Positions 6,790 through 14,087 of a stretch of DNA of 40,812 nucleotides are shown here, one piece after another; within the stretch, counting starts at the first letter, position 1; every line of letters starts with the position of its first letter. Location of the stretch: the NCBI RefSeq assembly GCF_002007235.1, contig NZ_MUHW01000027.1, positions 1 through 40,812 on the forward strand, in the 5' to 3' direction. The stretch comes from Oribacterium sp. C9. Its GTDB lineage: Bacteria; Bacillota; Clostridia; Lachnospirales; Lachnospiraceae. A program made the translations under genes and the position numbers. The notes beneath the pieces are model-generated. The model ran no database searches, was not told the DNA's origin, and saw only the letters and a program-made list of their open reading frames with translations.

Positions 6790-7806
6790 TTATGCTCCTT
6801 CTTGTACTGTCTTCAATTCTTCGCTTGTTCTTGCAAGCAATATCTCATGATGATTACGAATGATCTCACGATTCTGCATTACCGTAGTTACCACAACGAT
6901 AACGATAAGCATGATACCTGTAAGTGTATTATCGTAATCTGACGAAAAGCCCATGAAGACGAGAATTCTGGAAATGGAAGACATGATAATGGCACCGATC
7001 GCCGCACCAAGCAATGTACCCTGTCCACCGGTAAGAGCAATTCCTCCCAGAACACAGGCTGCTATGGCTTTCATTTCATATCCGTTTCCGGCAGTAGGTG
7101 TGACAAATCCGATTCTCGATGTATAAGCCATGCCTGCCAATGCCGCGAATATTCCGCAAAGTACATACGCTGTGATCTTAGTTCCCGTTGTGGGTATACC
7201 AACCAGCGCAGCGCCCGAAATATTGTCACCCACAGCCGTAAAATAGCGCCCGTGTTTCGTGTGATTGGTCACATAATTGGCAGCAAGCACGCCTGCAAAT
7301 GTCACAGCGTAAAATACCGTCAGATGCCCTACGAGCTTAACATTGGCAAGCTTCGTAAAACTTCCCGGCAGATTCTCTACCCATGCACCTGTGGTATAGA
7401 CATAGATCATTCCGCGGGTCAGACCGTTCACACCAAGCGTAAAGATCAGTGACGGGATCCTCATGATGGAAACGCCCCATCCGTTGATCAGTCCGACAAC
7501 AGTTCCAACGATTATGGCCATAAAAAACGCCGTCATCCAGCTGCCGCCGTCCCTCAGTATGGTCGCAGCCACAGCTGCGCTCATTCCCATGGTAGCTCCT
7601 ATGGAAACATCTATTTCACCGGTCAGTATCACAAAAGCAATGCCTACCGCCAGCAAAGTGAATACAACGGAATCATTGAGACAGCTCAGCAGGCTCGCCG
7701 GTGCAAGAAATGCCGGATTCAAAGAGCCAACCAGCAGAACCAGAAGAACCAGAAAAATGATGCTCCCTGCCTCGCGAGCCTTTGTAAATCTCTTCAGTGC
7801 CTTCAT
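6790..7806 (-). CDS. lsrC: AI-2 ABC transporter permease LsrC
   Basis: A 338-aa BPD_transp_2 family permease with about ten membrane helices. Family motifs are AFVILTGEIDVSIGATMGM (about residue 60) and the ATPase-contact loop ACVLGGIALTGGQGT. It forms the heterodimeric channel with LsrD. AGGAGG lies just upstream and the ATG starts directly after the lsrA stop codon, so the two are translationally coupled. The first of two permeases after the ATPase matches lsrC in the enteric order. Confidence 0.9.
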   Translation of the reverse strand: MKALKRFTKAREAGSIIFLVLLVLLVGSLNPAFLAPASLLSCLNDSVVFTLLAVGIAFVILTGEIDVSIGATMGMSAAVAATILRDGGSWMTAFFMAIIVGTVVGLINGWGVSIMRIPSLIFTLGVNGLTRGMIYVYTTGAWVENLPGSFTKLANVKLVGHLTVFYAVTFAGVLAANYVTNHTKHGRYFTAVGDNISGAALVGIPTTGTKITAYVLCGIFAALAGMAYTSRIGFVTPTAGNGYEMKAIAACVLGGIALTGGQGTLLGAAIGAIIMSSISRILVFMGFSSDYDNTLTGIMLIVIVVVTTVMQNREIIRNHHEILLARTSEELKTVQEGA

Positions 7807-9339
7807 TTATGCCTCCTCTGCCTGTGTAACTTCAATGTTAAAGGATCTGTTCATCAGAGAAGTCTGGCAGATCTCCTGCTTTGCAAGTTCACCTTTCTTA
7901 TATCCCTGATACATGACCACCGCTCTGTCTGAGAGCTGAATGATCTCCTCCATATCCGAAGAGATCAGCACGATAGCCACTCCCTGCTGCTTCAGCTTAA
8001 GAATGATCGAATATACGTCACCTCTTGCCGCCGCATCGATTCCTCGTGTGGGTTCATCAAGTATCACTACCTTCGGATGTGTGGCAAGGCATCTGCCGAT
8101 AACGATCTTCTGCTGATTACCTCCGGAGAGACTTCCTGCCTCCTGATCCTGTCCTGTAACCTTTGTTCTGAAATCATCGATATACTTTTGTGTGATTTCA
8201 AATTCCTTCTGATCCTTCAGAAAGAATCTGCCTAATGACGAATTATGTAAGTAAGAAGAAGTAGTATTGGACGCAACAGATGCTATACCAAACAGCCCAT
8301 TAAGGTGTCTGTCTTCAGGCACATAATTAATGCCTGCATCGATAGCCTGTTTTGTAGATATACCGGTAACGTCCTTTCCATTAAGAAGAACCTTGCCTCC
8401 AAGTGGTTTCTCTCTTCCGAAGATAGTGGTGGCAAGTTCTGTACGTCCTGCGCCTACAAGTCCGGCGACGCCAAGGATCTCTCCCGGATATACCTTGAGA
8501 CTGACGTCCTTGAAGCCATAGCCCGAAAAGTCCTCCAGTTCAAGTACCGGTTCAAGATGCGCATAATCAACTTCCTCAAATGCAGTTTCTTCCTTTTCGA
8601 TTTCCTCCACATTCTTGGGAAGAAGTCCCTTTACGAGCATCTCTCTGGTGAAATCTTTGATAGGTCCGTGAAGTGTGATAAGGCCGTCTCTCATGATGGC
8701 TACATGTGTACCTATCTCGAATACCTCACCAAGTCTGTGGGTGATATAAATGATCCCTATTCCCTTTTTCTTAAGACCATCCACCACTTCAAAAAGAGAC
8801 TCGACCTCATCGAATGTCAGGGAAGACGTAGGCTCATCAAGAATCAAAAGCCGTGCGTCACGCATCAGTCCGCGCAGAAGTTCAACTATCTGCTGTTCTG
8901 CGATAGTCAGGCTCAATGCTTTTCTCGAAAGGTCCAGATTCCACCCGATATCCTTCATTATCTTCAAAAGACGGCTGCGCAACTCCGAATGTTTTTCCTT
9001 GAAACCGATGAGAATATTTTCTTCAACAGTCATATTTGGAAACAACATGGGTTCCTGAGGCACCATATAGATGCCCTTCTGCAGGGAAACCGCCGGTCGG
9101 AATGAAGTGATACGTTCTTCGCCTATATAAACTTCACCTGCATCCGGCTGATATATGCCCATGATGATCTTCATCAATGTCGACTTTCCTGCACCGTTTC
9201 CTCCGATCAGCGCTAGCACCTCTCCGGAGCGTACTGTTAAGTCTATGCCTTTCAATACAACATTTAGTCCGAACTGCTTTGTTATCCCTCTTACCTTTAG
9301 CAGTTCCAACTGAGCAACTCCCTCTGTGTTCTGGCTCAT
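7807..9339 (-). CDS. lsrA: AI-2 ABC transporter ATPase LsrA
   Basis: A 510-aa sugar-type (RbsA/LsrA) ATPase with two nucleotide-binding domains. Domain 1 has Walker A GGNGAGKST, a degenerate signature (LTIAEQQ) and Walker B LLILDEPTS. Domain 2 has a degenerate P-loop (GLVGAGRTE), an intact signature LSGGNQQK and Walker B VVILDEPTRG. This asymmetry is usual for the family. The start at 9339 follows AAGGAG by 6 nt; an ATG eight codons earlier has no ribosome binding site. First gene of the lsr import operon, with a leader of about 200 nt after the promoter at 9549-9576. Confidence 0.94.
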   Translation of the reverse strand: MSQNTEGVAQLELLKVRGITKQFGLNVVLKGIDLTVRSGEVLALIGGNGAGKSTLMKIIMGIYQPDAGEVYIGEERITSFRPAVSLQKGIYMVPQEPMLFPNMTVEENILIGFKEKHSELRSRLLKIMKDIGWNLDLSRKALSLTIAEQQIVELLRGLMRDARLLILDEPTSSLTFDEVESLFEVVDGLKKKGIGIIYITHRLGEVFEIGTHVAIMRDGLITLHGPIKDFTREMLVKGLLPKNVEEIEKEETAFEEVDYAHLEPVLELEDFSGYGFKDVSLKVYPGEILGVAGLVGAGRTELATTIFGREKPLGGKVLLNGKDVTGISTKQAIDAGINYVPEDRHLNGLFGIASVASNTTSSYLHNSSLGRFFLKDQKEFEITQKYIDDFRTKVTGQDQEAGSLSGGNQQKIVIGRCLATHPKVVILDEPTRGIDAAARGDVYSIILKLKQQGVAIVLISSDMEEIIQLSDRAVVMYQGYKKGELAKQEICQTSLMNRSFNIEVTQAEEA

Positions 9340-9474
9340 GTGTTGCTCCTTTCCTCTATACATATTGCTCTTTTTGTTCTATGCTATTCTGTTTGTTCTG
9401 TTACTGTTTTACTATTTCTGCTTTACCGATTCTTTTTACCGTTCCCTGAAAATCCGGTCTTTTGTTCATCCACC

Positions 9475-9487
9475 GTTCATCGCGAAC
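9475..9487. promoter_or_regulatory. Inverted repeat in the lsrA leader (possible operator)
   Basis: GTTC-ATCGC-GAAC is a 4+4 inverted repeat within a wider imperfect CCG...CGG dyad, downstream of the lsrA start point. A further GTTCA half-site lies at about 9464. TGAAC/GTTCA words recur across this control region, but the binding protein is not shown by sequence alone. Confidence 0.3.
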
Positions 9488-9525
9488 CGGCATCTTGGTT
9501 ATTTTTTATGAATTTTTGTTTTTCT

Positions 9526-9569
9526 CACGAACATTATTATCGATTTTTAGTATACCATACGAGCAAGTG
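9526..9569. promoter_or_regulatory. Candidate LsrR operator at the lsrA promoter
   Basis: Contains GAACATT followed by TTTTTAGTATA (9544-9554), and the second word overlaps the lsrA -10. The same two elements recur at 9701-9720, in front of lsrR, with similar flanks (GAGCAAGTGCT here, GAACAAATGCT there). A repeat at both ends of a divergent control region fits the operator of the adjacent SorC-family repressor. Inference. Confidence 0.5.
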
Positions 9570-9576
9570 CTGTCAA
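9549..9576 (-). promoter_or_regulatory. Promoter of the lsrACDBF-mutarotase operon
   Basis: Minus-strand TTGACA (9571-9576), 16-nt spacer and an extended -10 TGGTATACT (TATACT at 9549-9554). Start near 9542. The motif is close to consensus, so strong expression is expected unless repressed. Confidence 0.88.
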
Positions 9577-9700
9577 GCCGATTTGATAATTTGTATTAAT
9601 TTTTCGCATTATTTAACACTTTTTTGGTTATTGTGCATTATTTATGTGCCATATCATATTGATTTTTCATTTTTTCTGGTATATAGTCAATTCAGTAGCT

Positions 9701-9734
9701 TTTTGAACATTTTTAGTATAGCGTGAACAAATGC
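9701..9734. promoter_or_regulatory. Candidate LsrR operator near lsrR
   Basis: TTTTGAACATTTTTAGTATA followed by GCGTGAACAAATGCT is a second copy of the block at 9526-9569. It lies 78 nt upstream of the lsrR start codon and would allow autoregulation. No convincing lsrR -35/-10 pair could be assigned; TGTGATACA near 9765 is one possibility. Confidence 0.45.
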
Positions 9735-9811
9735 TTCATTTTCACTGTGCAGAACTTTTGCATCTGTGATACACTCGTGATGCTGATGTTTATTCAAGGA
9801 GCATGGAAAGA

Positions 9812-10723
9812 ATGAAATACGAAGACGAACTGATCTACAAAGCTGCATGGTACTATTACGTTGAGAACATGACACAGCAGGAAATTTCCGAAAAACTGGG
9901 GCTTTCACGCATGAAGGTGGTGCGTCTGTTAGACGCAGCCAAGGAAACCGGTGCGATCCAGTTCAGGATCCTGACGTCAAACGGCATGAATTTTGATCTT
10001 GAAGAGAAGCTGACGAGCAGCTGGAATTTAAGCAAGGCCATCGTCATCCCCACTCCGCAGGATCTCAAAAATCTTAATGAGAATCTCGCGGTTGCCGCAG
10101 CCAACTACATAGCCACCATCATCAGTGAACAGTCCTTCATCAACATGGGTTATGGAGATACTCCGTCCAGAGTACTGAACCACCTTGCGGCCATTGCGGA
10201 AAGTCCTGTTTCCGTGGTGTCTCTTACCGGTGGTGTGAATTACTACCTGCCGAACGCCGTGTCATCCATTTTCAAGGCCAAGCTTCATCTATATCCTACG
10301 CCTCTTCTCATTTCTTCCCCGGAAGCCTGCAGGGCCATCCTTCAGGAGCCCGGAGTTCAGGAAATCAGACGTATGACGAAGCTCGCCTCCTTATCCATAG
10401 TGGGAATTGGCGGCATGAACAGCGATGCCACCGTACTCACAAACAGCATTCTGAACAGCAACGATTTTACTTATCTTTCCATGCAGGGTGCAGTAGGGGA
10501 TATTCTGACCCATTTCATCGACAAGGATGGAAATCAGATACATACCTCTTTCGATGATCGTTTAGTAAGCACATCCCTTGATACTCTGAGAGAACTCAAC
10601 AACGTGATAGGCATCGCAGGCGGCCCGCAGAAAATCGCAGTTATAAAAGCCGCTTTGCGCGGGCACTATCTCAACACCCTCATCACAGACGAAGATACAG
10701 CCAGACATTTGCTCACGCCTTAA
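9812..10723 (+). CDS. lsrR: LsrR-type SorC/DeoR regulator of AI-2 uptake
   Basis: A 303-aa SorC-family transcription factor. An N-terminal helix-turn-helix (about residues 20-42, TQQEISEKLGLSRMKVVRLL) is followed by a sugar-phosphate-binding effector domain (about 55-303). Enteric LsrR represses lsr genes and is released by phospho-AI-2; divergent placement from lsrACDBF and linkage to lsrK support the same role here. The ATG at 9812 is preferred: an in-frame ATG at 9803 lies only 1 nt after the AAGGAG site, which is too close. Confidence 0.9.
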   Translation: MKYEDELIYKAAWYYYVENMTQQEISEKLGLSRMKVVRLLDAAKETGAIQFRILTSNGMNFDLEEKLTSSWNLSKAIVIPTPQDLKNLNENLAVAAANYIATIISEQSFINMGYGDTPSRVLNHLAAIAESPVSVVSLTGGVNYYLPNAVSSIFKAKLHLYPTPLLISSPEACRAILQEPGVQEIRRMTKLASLSIVGIGGMNSDATVLTNSILNSNDFTYLSMQGAVGDILTHFIDKDGNQIHTSFDDRLVSTSLDTLRELNNVIGIAGGPQKIAVIKAALRGHYLNTLITDEDTARHLLTP

Positions 10724-10751
10724 TCACAGGAGTAATCCTGAAGGAGGCGTT

Positions 10752-12314
10752 ATGGGAAAATATCTCATGGCCATTGATGCCGGCACCGGAAGCATCCGCG
10801 CGGTCATTTTTGATCTGGACGGAAATCAGATATCCTGCTGTCAGCATGAATGGGATCATATAGAGGACCCGAAATACCCGGGAAGTATGAATTTCGACTG
10901 GGTGAACGGATGGGTCCTTGCGAAGCAATGCATAGAAGGAGCGACCAAAGACGCAGGTATCGACAGCAGCGAGATCGCTGCAATCTCCACTACCTGCATG
11001 CGCGAAGGTATCGTCCTTTACGATGCGTCGGGACAGGAGATCTGGGCCTGTGCCAATGTTGATGCCCGTTCCACAGATGAAGTGGTGGAGCTGATCCGCA
11101 GCTATCCGGGGCTTGAAAAGGAACTTTATCTCGAAAGCGGACAGTCCTTTGCATTAGACGCATTGCCTCGTCTTCTCTGGGTAAAAAACAAATTACCTGA
11201 TATTTATGAAAAAGTCGCAAAGATCGGCATGTTCAACGACTGGCTGATCTATAAACTCACAGGTTCCATGATAGTGGAGCCTTCCAACGGATCCACCTCC
11301 GGTCTCATGGACCTTCGGACCAGAAACTGGGATCCTTCAATTCTCGAACGCTGCGGACTTAAGACCGATATTTTCCCTGAAGTAAGAGAATCAGGAACCA
11401 TAGCGGGAGAGGTATCTGAAAATGCCGCCTCAGAAACAGGTCTCACTGCCGGAACAAAGGTTGTTGTGGGAGGTGGCGACGCGCAGCTCGGATGCATTGG
11501 CGTCGGCGTAGTAGATCCCAACGAAGCTGCCATTTTCGGCGGAAGCTTCTGGCAGTACGAATACAATACAGGCGAAGCTAAAACAGACCCTCAGTGCCGT
11601 GTCCGTGTGAATTGTCATGCCGTTCCGAACGTATGGCAGTATGAAGCTCTGGCTTTTAAGCCGGGTCTCGTTATGCGCTGGTTCAGGGACGGATTCTGCC
11701 AGCTGGAAAAAAAGCTTTCCGAAGAAACCGGCCGTGATCCTTATGACATCATGAATGAAGAGGCGGCAAAGATACCTGCGGGCTGCTACGGAATGATGTG
11801 CACCTTCTCAGATGTCATGAATTTTATTTCATGGAAGCATGCCGCACCTACCTTTACAAATTTTGAGCTGGATCCCGAAAGATTTTCACGTTACACCTTC
11901 TATCGGGCCATTCTGGAAAATACCGCACTTGTCACCAGGGGTCACATGGATCTGGTACGTGAATCCACAGGAAACATGCCATCCGAAGTTCTTTTCGCTT
12001 CCGGGGCATCAAAAAGCCCTCTGTGGAGTCAGATCCTCGCCGATGTTCTGGGAATACCTGTGAAGGTTCCTTCCGTTAAAGAGGCTACAGCGCTGGGCGC
12101 TGCCATAATCGCGGGATACGGCGTCGGACTTTACAGTGACATATCCGAAACTTCCAAGCGGCTCGTCCATATCGCAGCCACTTATGAACCGAACATGGAA
12201 AATCACAAAGTCTATAACGAAATGTATGAAAGCTGGCGCAAGGTATATGCCACACAACTGGATCTTGCAAACTCAGGATTAACCAGACATATGTGGGCAG
12301 CTCCCGGCGTATGA
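10752..12314 (+). CDS. lsrK: AI-2 kinase LsrK
   Basis: A 520-aa FGGY-family kinase (LsrK of E. coli is about 530 aa). The N-terminal phosphate-binding loop is IDAGTGSIRAVIFDL (about residues 8-22). GGGDAQ contains the likely catalytic base Asp243. The C-terminal ATP-binding segment is LFASGASKSPLWSQI, and VKEATALGAA follows. LsrK phosphorylates imported AI-2 at C5, trapping it and making the inducer of LsrR. GGAGG precedes the ATG by 5 nt and the gap after lsrR is 28 nt, so it is cotranscribed with lsrR. Confidence 0.93.
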   Translation: MGKYLMAIDAGTGSIRAVIFDLDGNQISCCQHEWDHIEDPKYPGSMNFDWVNGWVLAKQCIEGATKDAGIDSSEIAAISTTCMREGIVLYDASGQEIWACANVDARSTDEVVELIRSYPGLEKELYLESGQSFALDALPRLLWVKNKLPDIYEKVAKIGMFNDWLIYKLTGSMIVEPSNGSTSGLMDLRTRNWDPSILERCGLKTDIFPEVRESGTIAGEVSENAASETGLTAGTKVVVGGGDAQLGCIGVGVVDPNEAAIFGGSFWQYEYNTGEAKTDPQCRVRVNCHAVPNVWQYEALAFKPGLVMRWFRDGFCQLEKKLSEETGRDPYDIMNEEAAKIPAGCYGMMCTFSDVMNFISWKHAAPTFTNFELDPERFSRYTFYRAILENTALVTRGHMDLVRESTGNMPSEVLFASGASKSPLWSQILADVLGIPVKVPSVKEATALGAAIIAGYGVGLYSDISETSKRLVHIAATYEPNMENHKVYNEMYESWRKVYATQLDLANSGLTRHMWAAPGV

Positions 12315-12329
12315 TAAAGGAGGTACCAA

Positions 12330-12698
12330 ATGTTTGTCATAAATGAAAATGAACGTGAATACCGTTACGGAGACAACGGTCCAAAATATCTCATGAAGGG
12401 TCCTCGTATGAATTTTGCTCTTGTACAGTTCATGCCGGGACAGAGTTTCAAGGCTCATTATCACAATATAATGGAGGAGGACTTCTACATCATCGAAGGA
12501 AAGATAGATATAGTTGTTGACGGTGTAGTACATTCTCTTGCGAAGGGCGATCTCATTCACATCGAGCCGAAAGAGATACATTTCTGTATCAACAATTATG
12601 ATGTTCCCGTAAAGATGGTTTCAACCCTCGCGCCTCATCAGGAAGTAGATAAAGTAGAGGTAGACGACTACAGCTATGATCCGAACAACAGAGCCTGA
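12330..12698 (+). CDS. Cupin-domain protein in the lsrRK operon
   Basis: A 122-aa single-domain cupin_2 protein. Motif 1 is GQSFKAHYHNIMEEDFYIIEGK (residues about 36-57), with His43, His45, Glu49 and possibly Glu50 as metal ligands. Motif 2 is KGDLIHIEPKEIHF (about 72-85), with His84. It is a likely metal-dependent isomerase, epimerase or dioxygenase. AGGAGG lies 5 nt upstream and the gap after lsrK is 15 nt. No LsrG (the ABM-domain phospho-AI-2 isomerase) occurs in the cluster, so this cupin is the obvious candidate to replace it. That role is inference; a plain sugar-binding cupin is possible. Confidence 0.85.
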   Translation: MFVINENEREYRYGDNGPKYLMKGPRMNFALVQFMPGQSFKAHYHNIMEEDFYIIEGKIDIVVDGVVHSLAKGDLIHIEPKEIHFCINNYDVPVKMVSTLAPHQEVDKVEVDDYSYDPNNRA

Positions 12699-12713
12699 AT
12701 ATCCGTTTTCTAT

Positions 12714-12746
12714 TTTGCTGCGACACCCCTAATTCAGCGCAGCAAA
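12714..12746 (+). other. 3'-UTR hairpin after the cupin gene
   Basis: A 9-bp perfect stem TTTGCTGCG / CGCAGCAAA with a 15-nt loop, 16 nt after the stop codon and without a T-run. It probably stabilises the 3' end upstream of the true terminator. Confidence 0.5.
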
Positions 12747-12780
12747 CAATCATAACTATTCATTTAACTTACACTAAAGC

Positions 12781-12822
12781 AAAAACCGTGCAGGGAAATT
12801 TCCCTGCACGGTTTTTGTTTCG
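12781..12822. terminator. Bidirectional terminator between lsrRK-cupin and pucR
   Basis: A perfect palindrome of about 36 nt (AAAAACCGTGCAGGGAAA and its complement, 12781-12816) followed by TTTTTG. It serves both the plus-strand lsrRK operon and the convergent regulator gene. Confidence 0.93.
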
Positions 12823-12869
12823 TTTTTGTTTCGTCTTTGTATCCCTGTAAAAGCCGCTATGTGATCCCA

Positions 12870-14000
12870 TCATCCCCTTCGACGCCTATACAGCTCTGTC
12901 GCCATAAGTGAAACGAATATGGCATCCACCTTTGAAAAATCTATTCCGAAGATCTTTTCAAGCTGTGAGATCCTGTATTTCACCGTGTTAAGGTGTATCC
13001 CCATTTCATCCGCTGTTTTCTGTTTCGAACACATCAGGTGGAGATAACATTTAAGCGTTTCAAAATACTCCGTTTTATAAGCATTGTCATAATCAATAAC
13101 ATGACGTATTTCGGGCATGATAAAGGCTTCTGCGTGATTCATATCGGAACCGATACATTCCCTTATGTAATCACCATAATGATCCTCAAAATGTTCTTCC
13201 TGCTCCTGTCCGAGGCGAAGAGCCATTTCCGCCTGAAGGGCATATGTATTCACAAACTGAAGATTTTCAAATGGAAGGCTGTAGCCTACACGGATATTCT
13301 TCTTCAGAAGTCTCTTAGGTATCTCATGTCCGTCGCAGACAAGTATATACCCCCGGTTACTGATTATTCCGCAAATGATCATCGGGTCCGTATTCCTAAG
13401 ATCTGCCATGAAGGCGTTTAGGATGGCGGTCCTGCCTTTGGCCTCCGTATCAACTATCAGCAGACTGTATGGGGGCTTTCCTGCGTATCCAGCCGACTTC
13501 AGTATCTTTCTTCCGGTGCTCTCCGCTTCTGCAGTGTCCTGCAAAAGGAGCGCAAGACCCTGTTCCAGAGTCGATCCCGATGTCGGATTCTGTGCTCTAA
13601 GATATATCGCGACTGCGTTGCTGATTCCTATGACCTCATCATCCGTAAGTTGTTCATGAAGGACTATGGTCAGTTTTCCTATGGGTCTTCTATCGGAAAA
13701 AACATCCATGATCACGATGTCTTCATCATAGAACGCATCCCTGAGCCGAACAGGTTTCGGATTCCCGCTAACCTTGTTGAGAAGTCCGCTGTCCACCCAG
13801 CGATCTACCCTCTCCATGGTCTTTCCGTCATTAAAATCTTCTAGATACTTTTCTGATGACGGACTATGTGACTGGGCGATGATCCTGTATGCCCCGTCCA
13901 TGATCCAGAAGGGATCATTTATCTTTTTTCCGCAGGCATCCACAAACTCCTGTATCGTTTTCGATCTTACTATAATTTCAAACAGTTCATGCTTTTCCAT
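12870..14000 (-). CDS. PucR/CdaR-family transcriptional regulator
   Basis: A 376-aa protein with the PucR C-terminal helix-turn-helix (HTH_30) at about residues 310-368: CYLHLMCSKQKTADEMGIHL, then NTVKYRISQLEKIFGIDF. The central part resembles the GGDEF-like/CdaR middle region, and the N-terminus is a divergent sensory domain. Such proteins usually activate neighbouring catabolic genes. The adjacent genes are the flavin reductase upstream (same strand) and the convergent lsrRK operon; the target is unknown. The ribosome binding site is weak (GGG, 5 nt before TTTT-ATG) and lies in the arm of a large inverted repeat. Confidence 0.85.
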   Translation of the reverse strand: MEKHELFEIIVRSKTIQEFVDACGKKINDPFWIMDGAYRIIAQSHSPSSEKYLEDFNDGKTMERVDRWVDSGLLNKVSGNPKPVRLRDAFYDEDIVIMDVFSDRRPIGKLTIVLHEQLTDDEVIGISNAVAIYLRAQNPTSGSTLEQGLALLLQDTAEAESTGRKILKSAGYAGKPPYSLLIVDTEAKGRTAILNAFMADLRNTDPMIICGIISNRGYILVCDGHEIPKRLLKKNIRVGYSLPFENLQFVNTYALQAEMALRLGQEQEEHFEDHYGDYIRECIGSDMNHAEAFIMPEIRHVIDYDNAYKTEYFETLKCYLHLMCSKQKTADEMGIHLNTVKYRISQLEKIFGIDFSKVDAIFVSLMATELYRRRRG

Positions 14001-14003
14001 AAA

Positions 14004-14058
14004 ACACCCGGTCCCATTCCTGTATTATGTCTCATTATACAAGAATAGAACCGGGTGT
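14004..14058 (-). promoter_or_regulatory. Large palindrome overlapping the pucR promoter and start
   Basis: The arms ACACCCGGT (14004-14012) and ACCGGGTGT (14050-14058) are perfect. The interior is also nearly self-complementary (12 of 14 pairs between ATTCCTGTATTATG and CATTATACAAGAAT). On the minus strand it contains -10 TATAAT (14034-14039), and the -35 TTGACA (14056-14061) overlaps the outer arm. The right arm ends 3 nt before the start codon and is followed by TTTT. It can act as an operator at DNA level and as a terminator for read-through from the flavin reductase gene. Confidence 0.7.
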
Positions 14059-14087
14059 CAAAAATTCCCTTTAATTATATTTTCTGT

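Noticed and set aside
7807-9339. Degenerate P-loop in the second half of LsrA as a sign of decay
   Set aside because: Sugar ABC ATPases of the RbsA type normally have one degenerate site.
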